64,000 bases of DNA from Sphagnum magellanicum (taxonomy: Eukaryota; Streptophyta; Sphagnopsida; Sphagnales; Sphagnaceae): positions 22,516,256 to 22,580,255 of the forward strand of contig CM038910.1 in the NCBI GenBank assembly GCA_021904315.1, given 5' to 3'. Below are positions 1-12,490 of this stretch, piece by piece. A program made the position numbers and the translations under genes. A model generated the notes under the pieces. That model searched no databases, was not told the DNA's origin, and saw only the letters and a program-made list of their open reading frames with translations. Position 1 is the stretch's first letter, and every line of letters starts with the position of its first letter.

Positions 1-960
1 TTTTTCTTTTTTTTTTTTGGCCAATTTTTGCATCCTGGCAACAGAAAAAAAAACACAGAAGTCAGTGTGACAGATTCGTGTAGAATTGCCCATCACTGAA
101 TGTTTTGCCTATCATTGGACATTTTTTTCAATATTTTCCTCGTTCTTTAACCAAATTCAGCAATTTTTGTATCATTGGACCTGCAAACTAACTGGAGGGC
201 TACAAATGTTCTTTGCATGTCAAAAGTAAAGGAGCAACCCACAAAACATAAGAAGAGGATGAATGATAGTAGATTTCAAAAAAAAATTTGAAAAAATAGG
301 TCTTGAACCCTATATAGCTCTAATCCCATATCTTTCTCATTTTTCAGTCCATTTCTTTGAGTGATTTAAAACCTGATGGGTGTGCCAATTAGGGCTTTAC
401 AAAGCTTGTTTCTATTCCAGAAGCTAAGATGTAATGATCAAAGATTTTAAGCTCAAAATCTTAATCTGTTTAATTCACTCATTATCGAACATCGAATCCT
501 CTTACACCAAACATCCTGTGTCTTCCCCATTCCTTTATTGAAATGAACAATTTTTGCGACAAACACCCCATGTCTTTCCCATTCCTTTACTGAAATGAGC
601 AATTTTTGCGATGTTGCCAATCTTGTGACATTGTTCAAATGCAATAGATAATGTTTGAACATAATCTGGTTGTATTCTCCCTATTTCTATAGACTCAAAA
701 TACAGGTAACTCCAGGTTTAGCATGTATCAGCAAATCACTAAAACACACACAATTTACGTGGAGAAGGCCTGATTAGAGGGCTTTTAATCAGAATTCATG
801 CCCTGCAAGAAATTAGGGCTGATTCACCACAGTGGTGTCACATTAATATTTGAACATGTAAGGTTTGTTTGTTTGTATATCTCCTTTAATGTTTTTATGG
901 CAGGTTTCTAATGTACAAAAGTTGGTCAGACACAAAGTGAGCAAAAGTTGTATATACATT
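1..960. other. 3' flank of LAX copy 1, no gene seen
   Basis: This is AT-rich DNA beyond the stop codon of the minus-strand LAX gene. It opens with a poly-T tract at the window edge. The only structure seen is the short tandem repeat at 504-610. The small ORFs present are not convincing as genes. Confidence 0.6.
504..610. repeat. Two-unit minisatellite, about 53 bp per unit
   Basis: Two imperfect tandem units each contain CCCCAT, TTCCTTTA and GAGCAATTTTTG or close variants. The equivalent place in copy 2 (about 43351-43520) has three units, so the array has changed length since the duplication. Confidence 0.7.
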
Positions 961-3900
961 CTAGCACTGGTAGCACTTGTCAAAGAATCCGAAAGAGCTA
1001 ATCTGTCTCACAAAGTTGGTGACACTAGCCCATCCACCAACGCCACAACCCACAATGACCATCCAGAGCACAATCATCCCATTGAAAAGGAACATAAGCA
1101 TCCAACTGGGCATGAATGGTGGTAGCTTCACTGCGGAATTCTACACCAACAGGGAAGAAAAAAAACCCCAATTAGCTTAGAACACTAGGTACTAACCTGG
1201 TACAAAACTCTTTTCCAAAAGACTTCCCTTTTATTTTCTCTCTAATTAATCTTAACTCTTTGTACTGCAAGACAAACAGAATAGGGATTGTTCACCTTCA
1301 TCGAATGTTTGAAGAGTAAAACGGTTGCAGACTTGGGTTGCATTAGTTTTGCAGGGAAATGCAAGTAGAATAGTGAACCAAATTTCCTGGCAGCTTTTTA
1401 TTCAAGTTTTACACGGAAGAATTGTTGTTTTGAATTCAAACCAAATGAATGGAGGGATGGATAGAGGACAAACCTGACGGGCAGCTTTTGTTCGATAAGT
1501 GACAAAGAAGGCAACAAGGGGAATAATGTAGACAGCAAAGGTGACCAGGAAGGCTCCCTTCACAGAGTCGATGGGACCAAAGAAAGGGATGGCTAGTGCC
1601 ACAAACCATAGAAACAACACCACTGGAATTCGCACCAGGATTCGTAGCCCCAAACTGCGGGTGTGAACCTTGGCAAACTTCTCAAACACCAGGAACACGG
1701 GGTGGACAAATAGTACAAACACCATACTCTGTTCATGCACAAAAACAGAACTCTTAGTCTTCTGCCTGTGACTGTCCTCTCACTGTCCTAGTGGCCTCAT
1801 GTGTCAGGGGCATTTCAATGAGGTTCCACTATCATTTCTCTTCCATAGTTATTTGGACTGGTGTCCCACCTCTAAGACCCAAAGTGTCATACGCAATATA
1901 ACCTCATTGACTCAGGCTGCTCGATGTTTCGTAGATGGCCAACTCAAGGTTGTATATATGTACAACATATATCCCCCATTGCCTTTGGGGCTATTTCAAA
2001 CACAAAGAGCAGCGGAAAAAGGTGGTACCTGGTGCAAAATTATAGACACAATGGCAAATGTCCTCCAAGGGGATGGTGGGAGAACGGCAAAAGCATTTGA
2101 TCGATGCAGAAGAATATCACCAAAAGCCCAGTAAGTGGATACTGCACTTGGGATAGTGACTGCAAACGTGTAAAATACAACTGCCAAGTATACGAATTTA
2201 AACTTTGATGGCCTTCTGGTAGCCTCCATAATTTCTCTGACCACATAACCACAACTCAGTACCCATCAGCTCCATACTGAAAAACCATTCATACATAACT
2301 GTCCATTTTAGAGGACTTAACTAAGAGCAGCAGATAGTTCCAGATGGGTGATCAATGGGGTGTCCCATAATCCCTTTCCATACCAAAAAATGCCCCAAAA
2401 ACAGGTCCATAGGTATATGTCTCTTTCTGCCATATGATGGCCTGAACAACCCACATTGAGCTAGTTTGTTCAATTTTTTTGACATTTCTCCCTATTTGAA
2501 TATTTGCAGTGATTGAACATGTTGGTTTCAAATAGTCATTCGGATGGTCAATTGGATTGACATAGCAATTACAGTGTTTTGTCTCTTGCATAGGATGGGA
2601 CTATTAACAGTTTCTATGGTTCTGACCACAAAGGGACATTGCAAATTGTGAGATTGCAATCATTTCTCTTCTGATGCCCTGCTGATTCCTTGTAGGCATG
2701 TTGAAGCCCACCTAGGTGGTATGAGGCGATCCTATGCAAATACATTATATGTTACACTCTATGACCACTGCATCATCTTTTGATCGTTCAAGAAAGTGAC
2801 CTAAAAATACAAAACTTGACTCACATTGTTATTGCGTGACCACCAAATGTATACAACATATTGGTTGCACCAGTGAAGAACTGAACCTTGTCAACTGCAC
2901 CCACATGCTCCACTCCAGAGACCTACATTTCCAAGTAGAGGTGCTTAAAAACTGTAATCAACCTAATATATTACACGCACCCAAAACTTGAGAACTGCAC
3001 CTGATGATGTTGTATCATCTATCTGCCACACCAGCAGTGTCGACAATATTAAGACCAATGTTGGAAAGCCCATCATATTGGAGGTCCCACAAGTTTACAA
3101 ATAAAACAAAATGTAAGCAATCAGTTGCTTGTCTATGGAAAAATCAAGATATCTCGAAAAAGGAACTCTCTATGCTTTGAAGGACAAGTGTTTGCATACA
3201 CGGCTAAAATGTACACCTTGAGTCCCTACAAAGATTCTGTAGCATAGCAGATCTTATGGTGAAATTTCTGAAGTACCGAAGTGCATGTTGACATGGAATG
3301 GATCAGTGGGATCGTCAGCTTTAGAACACCAGATATTACCTGGCCATGCACAAGAGAGGCAACAAATAAATAGAGGCTAGTGATAGTTGTGGAGGATACA
3401 CCCACAATAGCACCCACTCGAAAGTGCCCAAAACTGGGGACAATTACACTGATCAGTGCAAAAAGACCCACCACATACCCCCATTGCCGCTTGTTAAGGC
3501 TGTCATTCGCATAATACAAATCACTGGTGCACATAGAACAGAACATCAGTATTCAAATCTCAAACCCAGATCACATCAGAGTACTATATGACAATGTTTG
3601 AGATTCCTGATGTTGAATTACTGGTAGAGTCCTTGAACTATTGCTTTGTGCGGTTGATAAAACCATAGTCACTTCATCTAGAACACATTTTTGTCTGCAA
3701 TTGTTTTCTACCTGAAAGCCAACTTCTTTGGATTGACAAACTCTTATTCCATGAATTTGGGTAAAGGACATCATGTTTGATGAGTTGCAATCAAAGTGTA
3801 GCTAGGAGTCAATGGTTGATATAACAAACCTAGCAGATGCGATAAGCTGGATGGCTGATGCAAGTGCCAATGACAAGATCACGAAAAAGAATGTCATGTA

Positions 3901-5027
3901 GCGACCCCATTTTCCAGTCAAGCCTCCAATCACTTCATGATACTGCACATATTCACAAAATTACTGAAATAGCCATACAGAAGTAAAAAAAAAAACAATT
4001 CATGGCAATTCATTACACAATACTGCAGGCACTCACTCACTCACCAACCAGTGGATGGATGTTCAGCTTCCAATATTGACCATGACCTAATTTTCTTCAA
4101 TTTGTGTTGTTGAGAGAGAGAGAGAGAGAGAGAGAGTTTGCAATGGTTTTTTTTTCCCTCACCTGGAGAACATGTCTGGGAGGGTATTTTTTGCCATGCA
4201 AACTGCGACGGGACTTGAACTCAAAGTAGAGCCATGTGAGGATGTACACCGTCCACGCACCCAACAGACCATAAAAGATAAGGAATACTAGACCATAAGC
4301 ATATCCCATTTGTGAGAAGCTGTACGGGAGAGTGAGTACCACTTGGCCAATCTGATTCACACTCACACACATTCTTTTGGATCAGTGTTTGTAATGTACT
4401 GGCAGCTGGTGCCAAGTCAATCAAGCTTCTGTTTGTTAATCCTATTCCAGTCTCTATACTCCCATTCTGGGCCTAGACCATATGCCATAATAGGCTATAT
4501 AGCTGCCATAACAACCTTGGAAGTTCTCTAATGTGTAATGGAGGTGGGATCTAGGCATCAGGTAGAGTATCAAAATGTTCTGCTTGACTCATACACTGCC
4601 ATTGTGGGTTCAGCTTCCCACTATGCGTTTCGTTTTCTTTTTGGTTCTTTGGGTGTCTATACAATTCCAAGAATTTCACACGAGAGGTTTGTGTACATCA
4701 ACTCGTCCAAGCTCTGGAGAATCAAGGCCCTAGGGTAGAGGAAATATAGCTGAGGGAGTGTAAGAAAACCTGAGCAGCTGCAGCAATGAGCCAGGAATCG
4801 AATGTAGAGGTACCCCACCAGATGGAATGCGAAGCTGAAGGACCTTCGACTGCACCTTTACTACTACTACTCAATGCGTGCTCTGTGGCAGCAGCAGTAG
4901 CCACCACCCCATTGGAGCTGTCCCCATTGGTGGATGCAGACAGGCCTTCTGCAGTGCCACCAAGCTCAACCGACTGCTCTGCAGCTGCAGCAGCAGAACC
5001 CCCTGCTGCTTCTTCCATAGCCGCCAT
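961..5027 (-). CDS. LAX: AUX1/LAX-family auxin influx carrier-like protein, copy 1 (8 exons)
   Basis: This is a proton-coupled amino acid/auxin permease (AAAP superfamily), expected as an 11-helix plasma-membrane protein importing auxin. Exons on the minus strand are 5027-4770, 4351-4163, 3942-3830, 3523-3340, 2922-2825, 2236-2029, 1728-1474 and 1140-961. Every intron has GT-AG ends and the frame runs through to 494 aa, close to the usual length of about 480-490. Family landmarks are SIWWGTSTFDSW before the first helix, LTLPYSFSQMGYAYG, IFYGLLGAW, FFTGATNMLYTFGGHA, YWAFGD, IPFFGPI, VTFAVYIIP, PPFMPSW and the C-terminal WASVTNFVRQ...FDKCYQC. The N-terminus is an Ala/Ser-rich tail. An in-frame ATG at 5096 would add 23 residues; 5027 was chosen because it fits family length. 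Identity to classical AUX1 is only about half by eye, so substrate is inferred. Unlike copy 2, this copy reads GPID rather than GPIN and GVGGW rather than GFGGW. Confidence 0.93.
4111..4136. repeat. GA microsatellite in LAX intron 2
   Basis: A run of about 12-13 GA dinucleotides lies between exons 2 and 3. The copy 2 equivalent (about 47562-47581) is several units shorter. It is a simple length-variable tract. Confidence 0.85.
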
Positions 5028-5544
5028 CTCTTCCGCCCTCGACGATACAGTTACTGAGAACAACAACCAACAATCCACAGCTCTGTTGCAGCTCAAATTT
5101 TGTGGGATTACGAGGGAATTACATCTACAACGAGGTGATTAGTGGACATGTCGTCGCAATGTCGGTCGATCCCAACGAGCTTCAAGACTTGGTACATGCT
5201 TTCTCTTTACTCTCGTTTGCGGCTGCAAAATGCAATGGCTTCCCAGGCATGATTATCGATGGCGACGATTCGATGGAAGGAGTTCACGAAAAACCCAGTT
5301 CTCACGAGGAAGATACACACATAGAAAAAATGTGGTGAGAATGGGTGGGTGGTTTTTCGGCCACAGCTGCTGTAGCAAAATCATGTACTGGCAATCACTC
5401 GGTGTTTTGACATTTGTTACTTACATCTCTTCATAGTCTGTCGTTGTTGTTGTTGCATTATGGAGTTGTTGTCAAGTTTCCGTCAGGTACTCACCTAAGA
5501 AAATCCCAATAACTTTCCCATGCCATCTTTCGCACGCTATTTCC

Positions 5545-5770
5545 TTCAACACAACCCCCATCACCATCATCATCTCCATCATCTCCATCTCGTGTCCCAG
5601 CATCATCCCCCATCCATCCCTTCATGGCCAATCCTTTCAACTCATCATGACCAACCCTTTCATCTCATCATGTGCAATTCTCCATCCCATCATGGCCAAC
5701 CCTTCATCTCATCATGTGCAACTCTTCATCACATCATCACCAACCCTTCATCCCATCATGTCCCATCCTT
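5545..5770. repeat. CATCAT/TCATCTCATCATG minisatellite
   Basis: Degenerate tandem units are built from CATCAT and CAACCCTTCATC motifs, 0.5 to 0.7 kb upstream of the LAX start. The copy 2 array (about 48980-49200) differs by small unit gains and losses. Confidence 0.75.
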
Positions 5771-6589
5771 AAATATATTCCCAACAGAATTTTCGGCCCC
5801 TTTTTCTAATCAACAATTTGGCCCATCTCTTCTTGCATGCTACTACTTCAACACAACCCCAACAACTCACATCCTGTCCTCCATCTCATTTCCAACCATT
5901 GTTTAGCTTCATTTTCAACCCTTTAGAGTTAAGGTTGCTTCCAACAAAATTTTCAAGCTCCTTTTTGTCAACATCTGGCCCATCTTTTGCACACCTCCCA
6001 CCCTCCATCTAATGTTTTCCAACCTCTTCATATTAGGGTCCATCACTCCCATCAAAATTTTCAGGCCCTTATTGAGAACAACAACAACAAGGGTCAAGTT
6101 GTCAGTTTGGGGGCCCTCAATCCTACTCAAAAAGCTTCACCCTTCTGCTCTGCCTGACGCTTTGGCATTAACAAATGTGTTGCAGGATTGCAAATCATTT
6201 GTTGGGAAGATGTACAGATGGGGTGCTACAAATTTGGTTGGTTCCGACTACCACCAGCATTCAACAACTGAATTATTATCAGAATTGCTCAAGAGCGTCA
6301 CATTGAGTGATGGGAAGTGACTGAAGTGACTGGGTTCATTTCTTGGTCAAAAGTGGCTATATACTTTTTTTTTGGTTGTGTCAGCTTTTAAAATAATTGC
6401 ATAAAATTCATTAAAAAAATCCAACGAAAATTAAGGGTAAAAATCGAACGGATATGCCAAAATATAACTCATTTACTTTGTTGATGTCAAGGAAAAGAAG
6501 TAATGAATTTGAAAAATAAAAGCCACTTATTTTGTCGATGGTGAGAAGAAGAATGTTACATTTGGGTTGGAGGAATTTGTCTATCTAAA

Positions 6590-6787
6590 GGTGTGTTCAC
6601 AGTTGGGTATTAGGGACTCTAGTGTTGAGTTCCTTGACACACCATACCAATCATTTAAGACTTAAACTTATTGTGAAGATTTTATGTTAAACTAACATTG
6701 ACTTAACATTAAACTATCGCCCATCTAACATTGGGTGCCACCCAGATTTTCATGTAACATTGATTTAACATCAAGTGTGAATGCACC
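6590..6787. mobile_element. MITE, about 198 bp
   Basis: The ends are inverted repeats: GGTGTGTTCACAGTTG at the left and CAAGTGTGAATGCACC at the right. The interior (AACATTGGGTGCCACC and flanking) is shared with the element at 28315-28508. No clear target-site duplication was seen, so the superfamily is unassigned. The same insertion is at 50070-50268. Confidence 0.7.
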
Positions 6788-7197
6788 ATGATGTTATTAT
6801 CCATAACAAAATGGTTTACCTGTAATGTTAGCAGACCAGTTACCAGTTTCTCAGGTCTTATTTGGATTTGCAAGTTTGATCCTAAGTGGGATGGGTAGTG
6901 CTCCTGGGTTCTACTTTGGTAGGTTCCTACGTGCCTAAGAGGGCAAGAATCAACCAGGAACAACTGGCGTTCCAAACTGGAACAAGCCCTTCCCAGCCCT
7001 AATTGGGCCTATCACCACCATATGAGATGCTTCTTGTACTAAAGGGCCAGTCACTTTCCATAGTATGTATAAATGCAGAGGGTCTTATTATCCTTTACGG
7101 AATGGTGAAGTCCCTGACATTATGTTGGATAATGCACCCAAGCGCCCATTTGGCCAAAGCTAGGTCACATCACAAAACCTAATTATGGACATGAGAG

Positions 7198-7507
7198 TGT
7201 TATGCCCATACATGGCCTCATCCATGATGGCCAAGTACGGGCATGCCCATGTGCGCTTTTAAGGTTAATGTACGATCTTAGGTGACTGTACATTATTAGG
7301 TACTTAGGGTTTCAGTTGGTTGGCAGCATTATAAAAGGTCAAGCCTTTCCTTTCTCTCTTTAGTTTTTCTAGAATTCCTTTGTTAGGACAGTTTCCTCCA
7401 TAATCAGATAGGATTTCTAGATGTTCACGACGGCCATTGCATGGCCATCGTCTATATACATTACATTTTTTATTTTTTTTGCAATTCAATTCTTTCTTTC
7501 ATTTAAT
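7198..7507 (+). repeat. 5' LTR of the outer Gypsy element (start possibly truncated)
   Basis: These 310 bases match 25607-25916. They start with TGTTATGCCC exactly where similarity to copy 2 ends. A TATA-like TATAAAA lies at 7330-7336, followed by a pyrimidine-rich stretch. No recognisable tRNA primer-binding site follows. The 3' copy is preceded by about 57 bases (25549-25606) that have no equivalent here. Confidence 0.75.
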
Positions 7508-8475
7508 TCTAGAAAAACTCCACTTTTTGTTGCTTCATGTTCAAAGCGACATATTTATTTTGCCTGTGAGTTCTTGAGTTATTGTTGCTACTACTAGTGT
7601 TACTACTGCTGGTGTTGCTACTACCGGAGGGTGCTAATGTTCCTACTGCCACCGAAGGGAGCTAACATTGTTGCAGGAAGGAGCTTGTGTTGTCACATTT
7701 CTGACAACCAACAGAGCCGGGATCCTAGAGCAGGTTTGAAAGCCCTCTTGTCCTTCTCTCTTTCTCCCTATTTTTTTTCTCTTGAAGCTGTCAAGTAAAA
7801 ATTTGAAATAAAATAAAATAAAATAAAAAATTATTTCTCCATGTTGTAACACAACGTTGGCCAGGGCTGCAATGTGTGCTGACCATCGCCATAGCAGCGC
7901 ATTGCCGGCCATTGTTATAGTGTCGCGTTGCCAGGAGTTGCAGTGCAGTGTTGCCGCCTGCCATCACAGCAACGGCGGTTAACTTATGCCCGTTTGACTT
8001 CCATCGAACTTTTGTTCGACGTCCGTCAAATTTCCATCAGACTTTCGTCTGATGTCCTACGCCCTAATGTCTTGCACATGTTGTCCTGTGCCTTGTCGTC
8101 TTGCATCATGATGTCATGCGCCTTGACGTCCTGCATCCTATTGTTTTGTCGTCCTGCTTTTTCATCCGACATCTGTTTGACTTCTATCCAACCTTCGTCC
8201 AACCTTCATTGGACGTTCGTTTGACCTCCGCGTGATGTTTGTGTGTCACGGGTCATTCCCAACAACGCATTGTATTTTTCAAATTATATGTTATGTTAAA
8301 ATTTTGTAGCTAGTGTTATACATTATCACAAAATTTTGGGGCATGGGACAACACCATGTCCTCGTATGGTGAAAGCACTACCGCTTAACCAAAGCCCATG
8401 TATTAGCTACGAAGTAACACACAATCCTTTGAGCCGATTTCTTTAAGTTCACGATCTTCACGACGGTACCATCAA
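7508..8475. other. Leader region of the outer Gypsy element, including inverted repeat X-left
   Basis: This is non-coding DNA between LTR and gag. About 8000-8330 matches, in reverse orientation, 17709-17997 plus 24181-24202. The unit is rich in degenerate GACTTCCATC/GACGTCCGTC motifs and ends towards TGTATTTTTCAAATTATA. The left part holds TGTTACTAC-type low-complexity sequence. Confidence 0.6.
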
Positions 8476-10262
8476 GTGTCTACATCACCATTGTTATCCA
8501 GTACAACTCCTACTAAGAATTTAGGTTTAGGTTACACTACATCAATGGTACATCAAAGTCCATTTGGAGGGGCTCATCAATGGGGTACGCATGTTACTGC
8601 ACCTACTTTCACACCATCACCATATATTCCGTTGCAAGTTGTGACCTCAACACCCATATACACCATGGAGGTCAGTAGTTCCTATGGGAGAATTGAGAAG
8701 TTCAGTGAAAGGCCAAGCATTATTTCTTTGAGGGAGTTCAAGGCAACTTTCTCAACTGTGGTTTATGAATTATAGCTCAAGTATGGCACTAATTACACCG
8801 AGGCGTTTACATTTAAACAATTGGCCCGTTATGTGCATTATGAGGCATTAGATGTCTACGAGCAACATTTGGCAAGGATTTTGGGTGTCACCCAAATTCC
8901 CAATCCAGCTTACACCATAGCCATCGCCATCGCCTCTCAAGTTGCATTGCAAGCTATAATTACACATCATGGGACTGTGCCCAATAATCCAGACTTGATA
9001 CCTACCTCAATAAATCTTTCTCTTTAACAACTCATTGCTGTTGTTGCAAACATTCTTCCCACCACTGATGCGCCAGCTTTTGCTAATCCAATGGGGGATT
9101 TCTTTTGAATTCTTGAGCTAGAATTTCTAGTCAAAAGTTTTGAAAAAATTATGCAGCTTGCCACCTTTTCTCGACAAAAAGATGAAACCCTCAAGATGCT
9201 CTATATAGGAGGCTTCTCAAACTCAAAGAGGATACCCAGAGCATCACAAACCTGGAAGTTGCCCACTGATATCTTAGTTCGTTGGAAGGTACTCCAACAC
9301 TCCATGCGCAGGTTTTGCAATGGGTTTTTGTAGAAGTTGGAGACTCGTACATTTTGCTGGATGTGTACAACATTTCCGAAAAGCTAGAACTAGCTCATGC
9401 ACACTATGAAGCTAGTATTATGAGGCCTCCATCATGTTCAAGGCCTCAACCTACACCAGCTGCACCAATTAAATCATCACATTCTTCTTCAAGGACTAAA
9501 GCGGTGCACTCAGCTACACCCATCCTACCTTCTTGCAACTATTGTGGCAATCCTACCCACAGAGCTAATGAGGTCAACATTCCTTCCAAGGATCTCTTTT
9601 GTGATTATTGTGGGAAAGAGGGACATCAGGAATTTGTCTATTTTGCCAAGTTCCCGAAACGAAAGTAACTCTGATTATAATGGCAAAATTTGCCAACATC
9701 TTCCACTGTGCCTCAACCAAAAGCCAAGGCACCTCAACCTTCCACTCAGGCTTTGCCCACCAAGGGTAATTCCAACAAGAATGCTAAGAAGAAAGAGCAT
9801 AATGCTGACAAGAGGGAGGTGTTTCAAGCCCATGCAATTCAAGTTCAAACTCTACAAAATGAACTCGAATCATTAAATGCCGAACTTGCCAATGTAAAAG
9901 GCAAGTCCTCCCAACCAGCTAGTCATGCCCAACCTGTACAAGGTTCAGGATCACGAGAGGGACCGCCTAGGTCGTTTTATGGCCTCCCACACGATGCCAT
10001 GGTTGGGGAGTATGTTTTTTCCACTCCACATAATTCTAGTCTCACACCAGAATTTGTTACTTCTTTTTGCCCTTCCTATGTCGAGGCACAAGAAGTTAGT
10101 GTGGCACCCAGAGTTCCTGCCACTAGGCAGGTAATTCAAACTGATGGACTCGCATCTGGTTCAAGTCCTATTATTAGGGCTAAAGGAGCTCGAGTAGTCA
10201 TGCCACAATCTTTTCGTCCTCTCAACACAAAAGAAGAACGCACCTTGTTGGCAAGGGGGGAG
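8476..10262 (+). pseudogene. gag of the outer Gypsy element (broken)
   Basis: This is a capsid/nucleocapsid remnant. It reads in frame through 8476-9330 with in-frame stops near 8773, 9025 and 9106, then shifts frame at about 9280-9330. Two CCHC-type zinc knuckles follow the capsid region: CNYCGNPTH, whose fourth ligand is missing, and CDYCGKEGH, whose last Cys is now Tyr. Downstream is a Lys-rich, coiled-coil-like segment (VQTLQNELESLNAEL) and a Ser/Pro-rich linker. A CACTA element interrupts the reading frame at 10263; the frame resumes at 13316. Confidence 0.8.
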
Positions 10263-10592
10263 CACTAGTAAAAATCAGCCAAAATGTAACCACTCCATTT
10301 ATGACTACATGCGACTTGTAGTCGTTTGCGACTGGATTTGGGAACATTTGCAACTACAAAACCAAATTTCAACTATTTTAGTCATTCTCACAACTATGAT
10401 GCAACTATTAAAATTTTCATCCTATTGATTGGATCAATTTTACATTCATTTTCATCCATTAATAGGTTGATATCTCCCATTAGTCGAAGTAGTCATCAAA
10501 TTAGTTGCATCCTAAAGGTATTCTGCAATGACATACGGGTGTATTTTAATGTATGTACTAAAATTATATATATGCATACGTATGTATAATGT

Positions 10593-11000
10593 TCATATAA
10601 TGAATCTCAAAATTAATATTTGAACTTTGGATTTTTAATTCAAATCTGAAAATTAATATTTCAATTATGAAAACTACTATTTTAGTTTTTTAAAACAATA
10701 TTAGAATTTGAAACTTGATATTTGAATTTGAAAATTGTTATTTCAATTGTTTAAAAGATTATTTGAATTTCAAATTTTTGATTTGAATATGATATTTTCA
10801 TATAATGAATCTCAAAATTAATATTTGAACTTTGGATTTTTAATTCAAATCTGAAAATTGATATTTCAATTATGAAAACTACTATTTTAGTTTTTTTTTT
10901 AAATATTAGAATTTGAAACTTGATATTTGAATCTGAAAATTGTTATTTCAATTGTTTAAAAGATTATTTGAATTTCAAATTTTTTATTTGAATATGATAT
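10593..11000. repeat. Two-unit AT-rich direct repeat, about 206-bp period
   Basis: The segment beginning CATATAATGAATCTC recurs about 206 bases later with few changes. It lies inside CACTA element 1. Confidence 0.75.
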
Positions 11001-12490
11001 TTTCAATTTAAATTCAAAAAGGCTTCTTTGATCTAAAAATTGATATTTCAATTCTAAATTCATGTTTTCGAATCCAAAAATTAGTATTTCAATTCAGAAG
11101 GTTATTAATTGATTATAAAACTGGACATTTTAATTTTGAATATTTTTATATGAATATGGAAATTTATATTTCAATTTCGAAAAATTTTCATTTAACTTTT
11201 CAATAATCATTTGATTTGAACCTAAAATTTGAATTCCAAATTATTATTTGGGATTTTCAAAATTAATACTTCTAGTCTGAAAATTATTAATTAAGTCTAA
11301 AAATGGACATTTCAATTTGAATATTGTTATTTGAATCTGAAAATTTACATTTCAATTCTGGAAACTGTTATTTAAATTCAAAAAACTTATTTGATTTAGA
11401 AATTGATATTTGAATTCTAAATTATTATTTTCGAATCTAGAAATTAGTATTTCAACTCAAAAACTAAATTAGAATGATAGGAAAAATAATTATATAATTA
11501 TTAAAATAATTACTAAAAGTTTAATATAATACTATATTATCATTAAATTCTTTTCAAATGACATAATAATATGTAACAAAAAATAGCTAACCTAGGCTAG
11601 CTACAAATTACATTATTATTATTATTATTAGTAATAAATTATGAAGTATTACTATATTATAATAATTACCAGAAAATATTAATATATAGTTTTAAGTTTT
11701 TATATTTCAATTTTATAATTAATATTTATTCATTATTCAGTATTCAATTATTATGATCAATTACTATATATAGTTTTTATTTTCAATTTTAATATTATAT
11801 AATAATTACTGTAGTAGTTAGAATGGAAATCTAATAAATTAATATACAAATGTAGAAATTATTTTCGAAGGAAAATGTTTCTTGTTAAAAATAAAAAATA
11901 TTTATTGTAATAATTCATAAATATCTATAATGAATAAAGTAATAATATGAATAATAAAAATGAGAAAAATAATGGGAATAATTGTAATAAAATAGTTAGC
12001 GTAGGCTAGGTTTTAATTATATTATTAGATTAAAAAAACTACTACTTAATTTATATAATCATTAATTATTAATTAATGAATATTTCAGTTATTATGTTAA
12101 TTTATTTGGTTATGAAATAATAAATGATTAATTATTAAAAATTAGCTAATTATTTGAATATTAGCCAATTATTAGTTAATGAAATTGGTTGATTCATTAT
12201 AGTTCATATATAATGAAAATTAAATATTATTATTGTTTATATAACTAATAAATTAAGTAATATTTAGTAATAAATAATTAAATAATTAATGCAGTAATCA
12301 TAATATATTGATGATTATTATTATAAATAATTAGTTAGTTGGATAATTTATAAAGTGAATTAGTTAATATCTAATTTAGTTGTTAAATAATTAATTAACT
12401 AGCTTATTAATTTATTTTTCTATTTTTTATTCATTAAATAATTAGCTAATTAGTTAGCTAATTAGTTGTCACTTACCACTTAATTATATA

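Larger units (their letters stand above)
5028..7197. promoter_or_regulatory. Upstream region of LAX copy 1
   Basis: This is the 5' flank of the minus-strand LAX gene and should contain its 5' UTR and promoter. No clear TATA box was identified. It contains a CATCAT-type minisatellite (about 5545-5770), a MITE (6590-6787) and short plus-strand ORFs. One of these, 5102-5338, is open in both copies. Another, 6012-6320, is frameshifted in copy 2. Neither resembles a known protein. Confidence 0.45.

Noticed and set aside
4786..5142. Plus-strand ORF opposite LAX exon 1 (also 48224-48580)
   Set aside because: It is an antisense shadow of the Ala/Ser-rich first exon; its composition follows from the codons on the other strand.
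5102..5338. Plus-strand ORF of 78 codons open in both duplication copies (also 48537-48776)
   Set aside because: It resembles no known family, overlaps the probable LAX 5' UTR on the other strand, and the copies are too recently duplicated for an open frame to be informative.
6012..6320. 102-codon plus-strand ORF upstream of LAX copy 1
   Set aside because: It is frameshifted in copy 2 and lacks similarity to any family I know.
8360..8450. tRNA-like stretch on the minus strand (GGTTAAGCGGTAGTGC)
   Set aside because: There is an A-box-like motif but no B box and no cloverleaf; it was not strong enough to annotate as tRNA or SINE.
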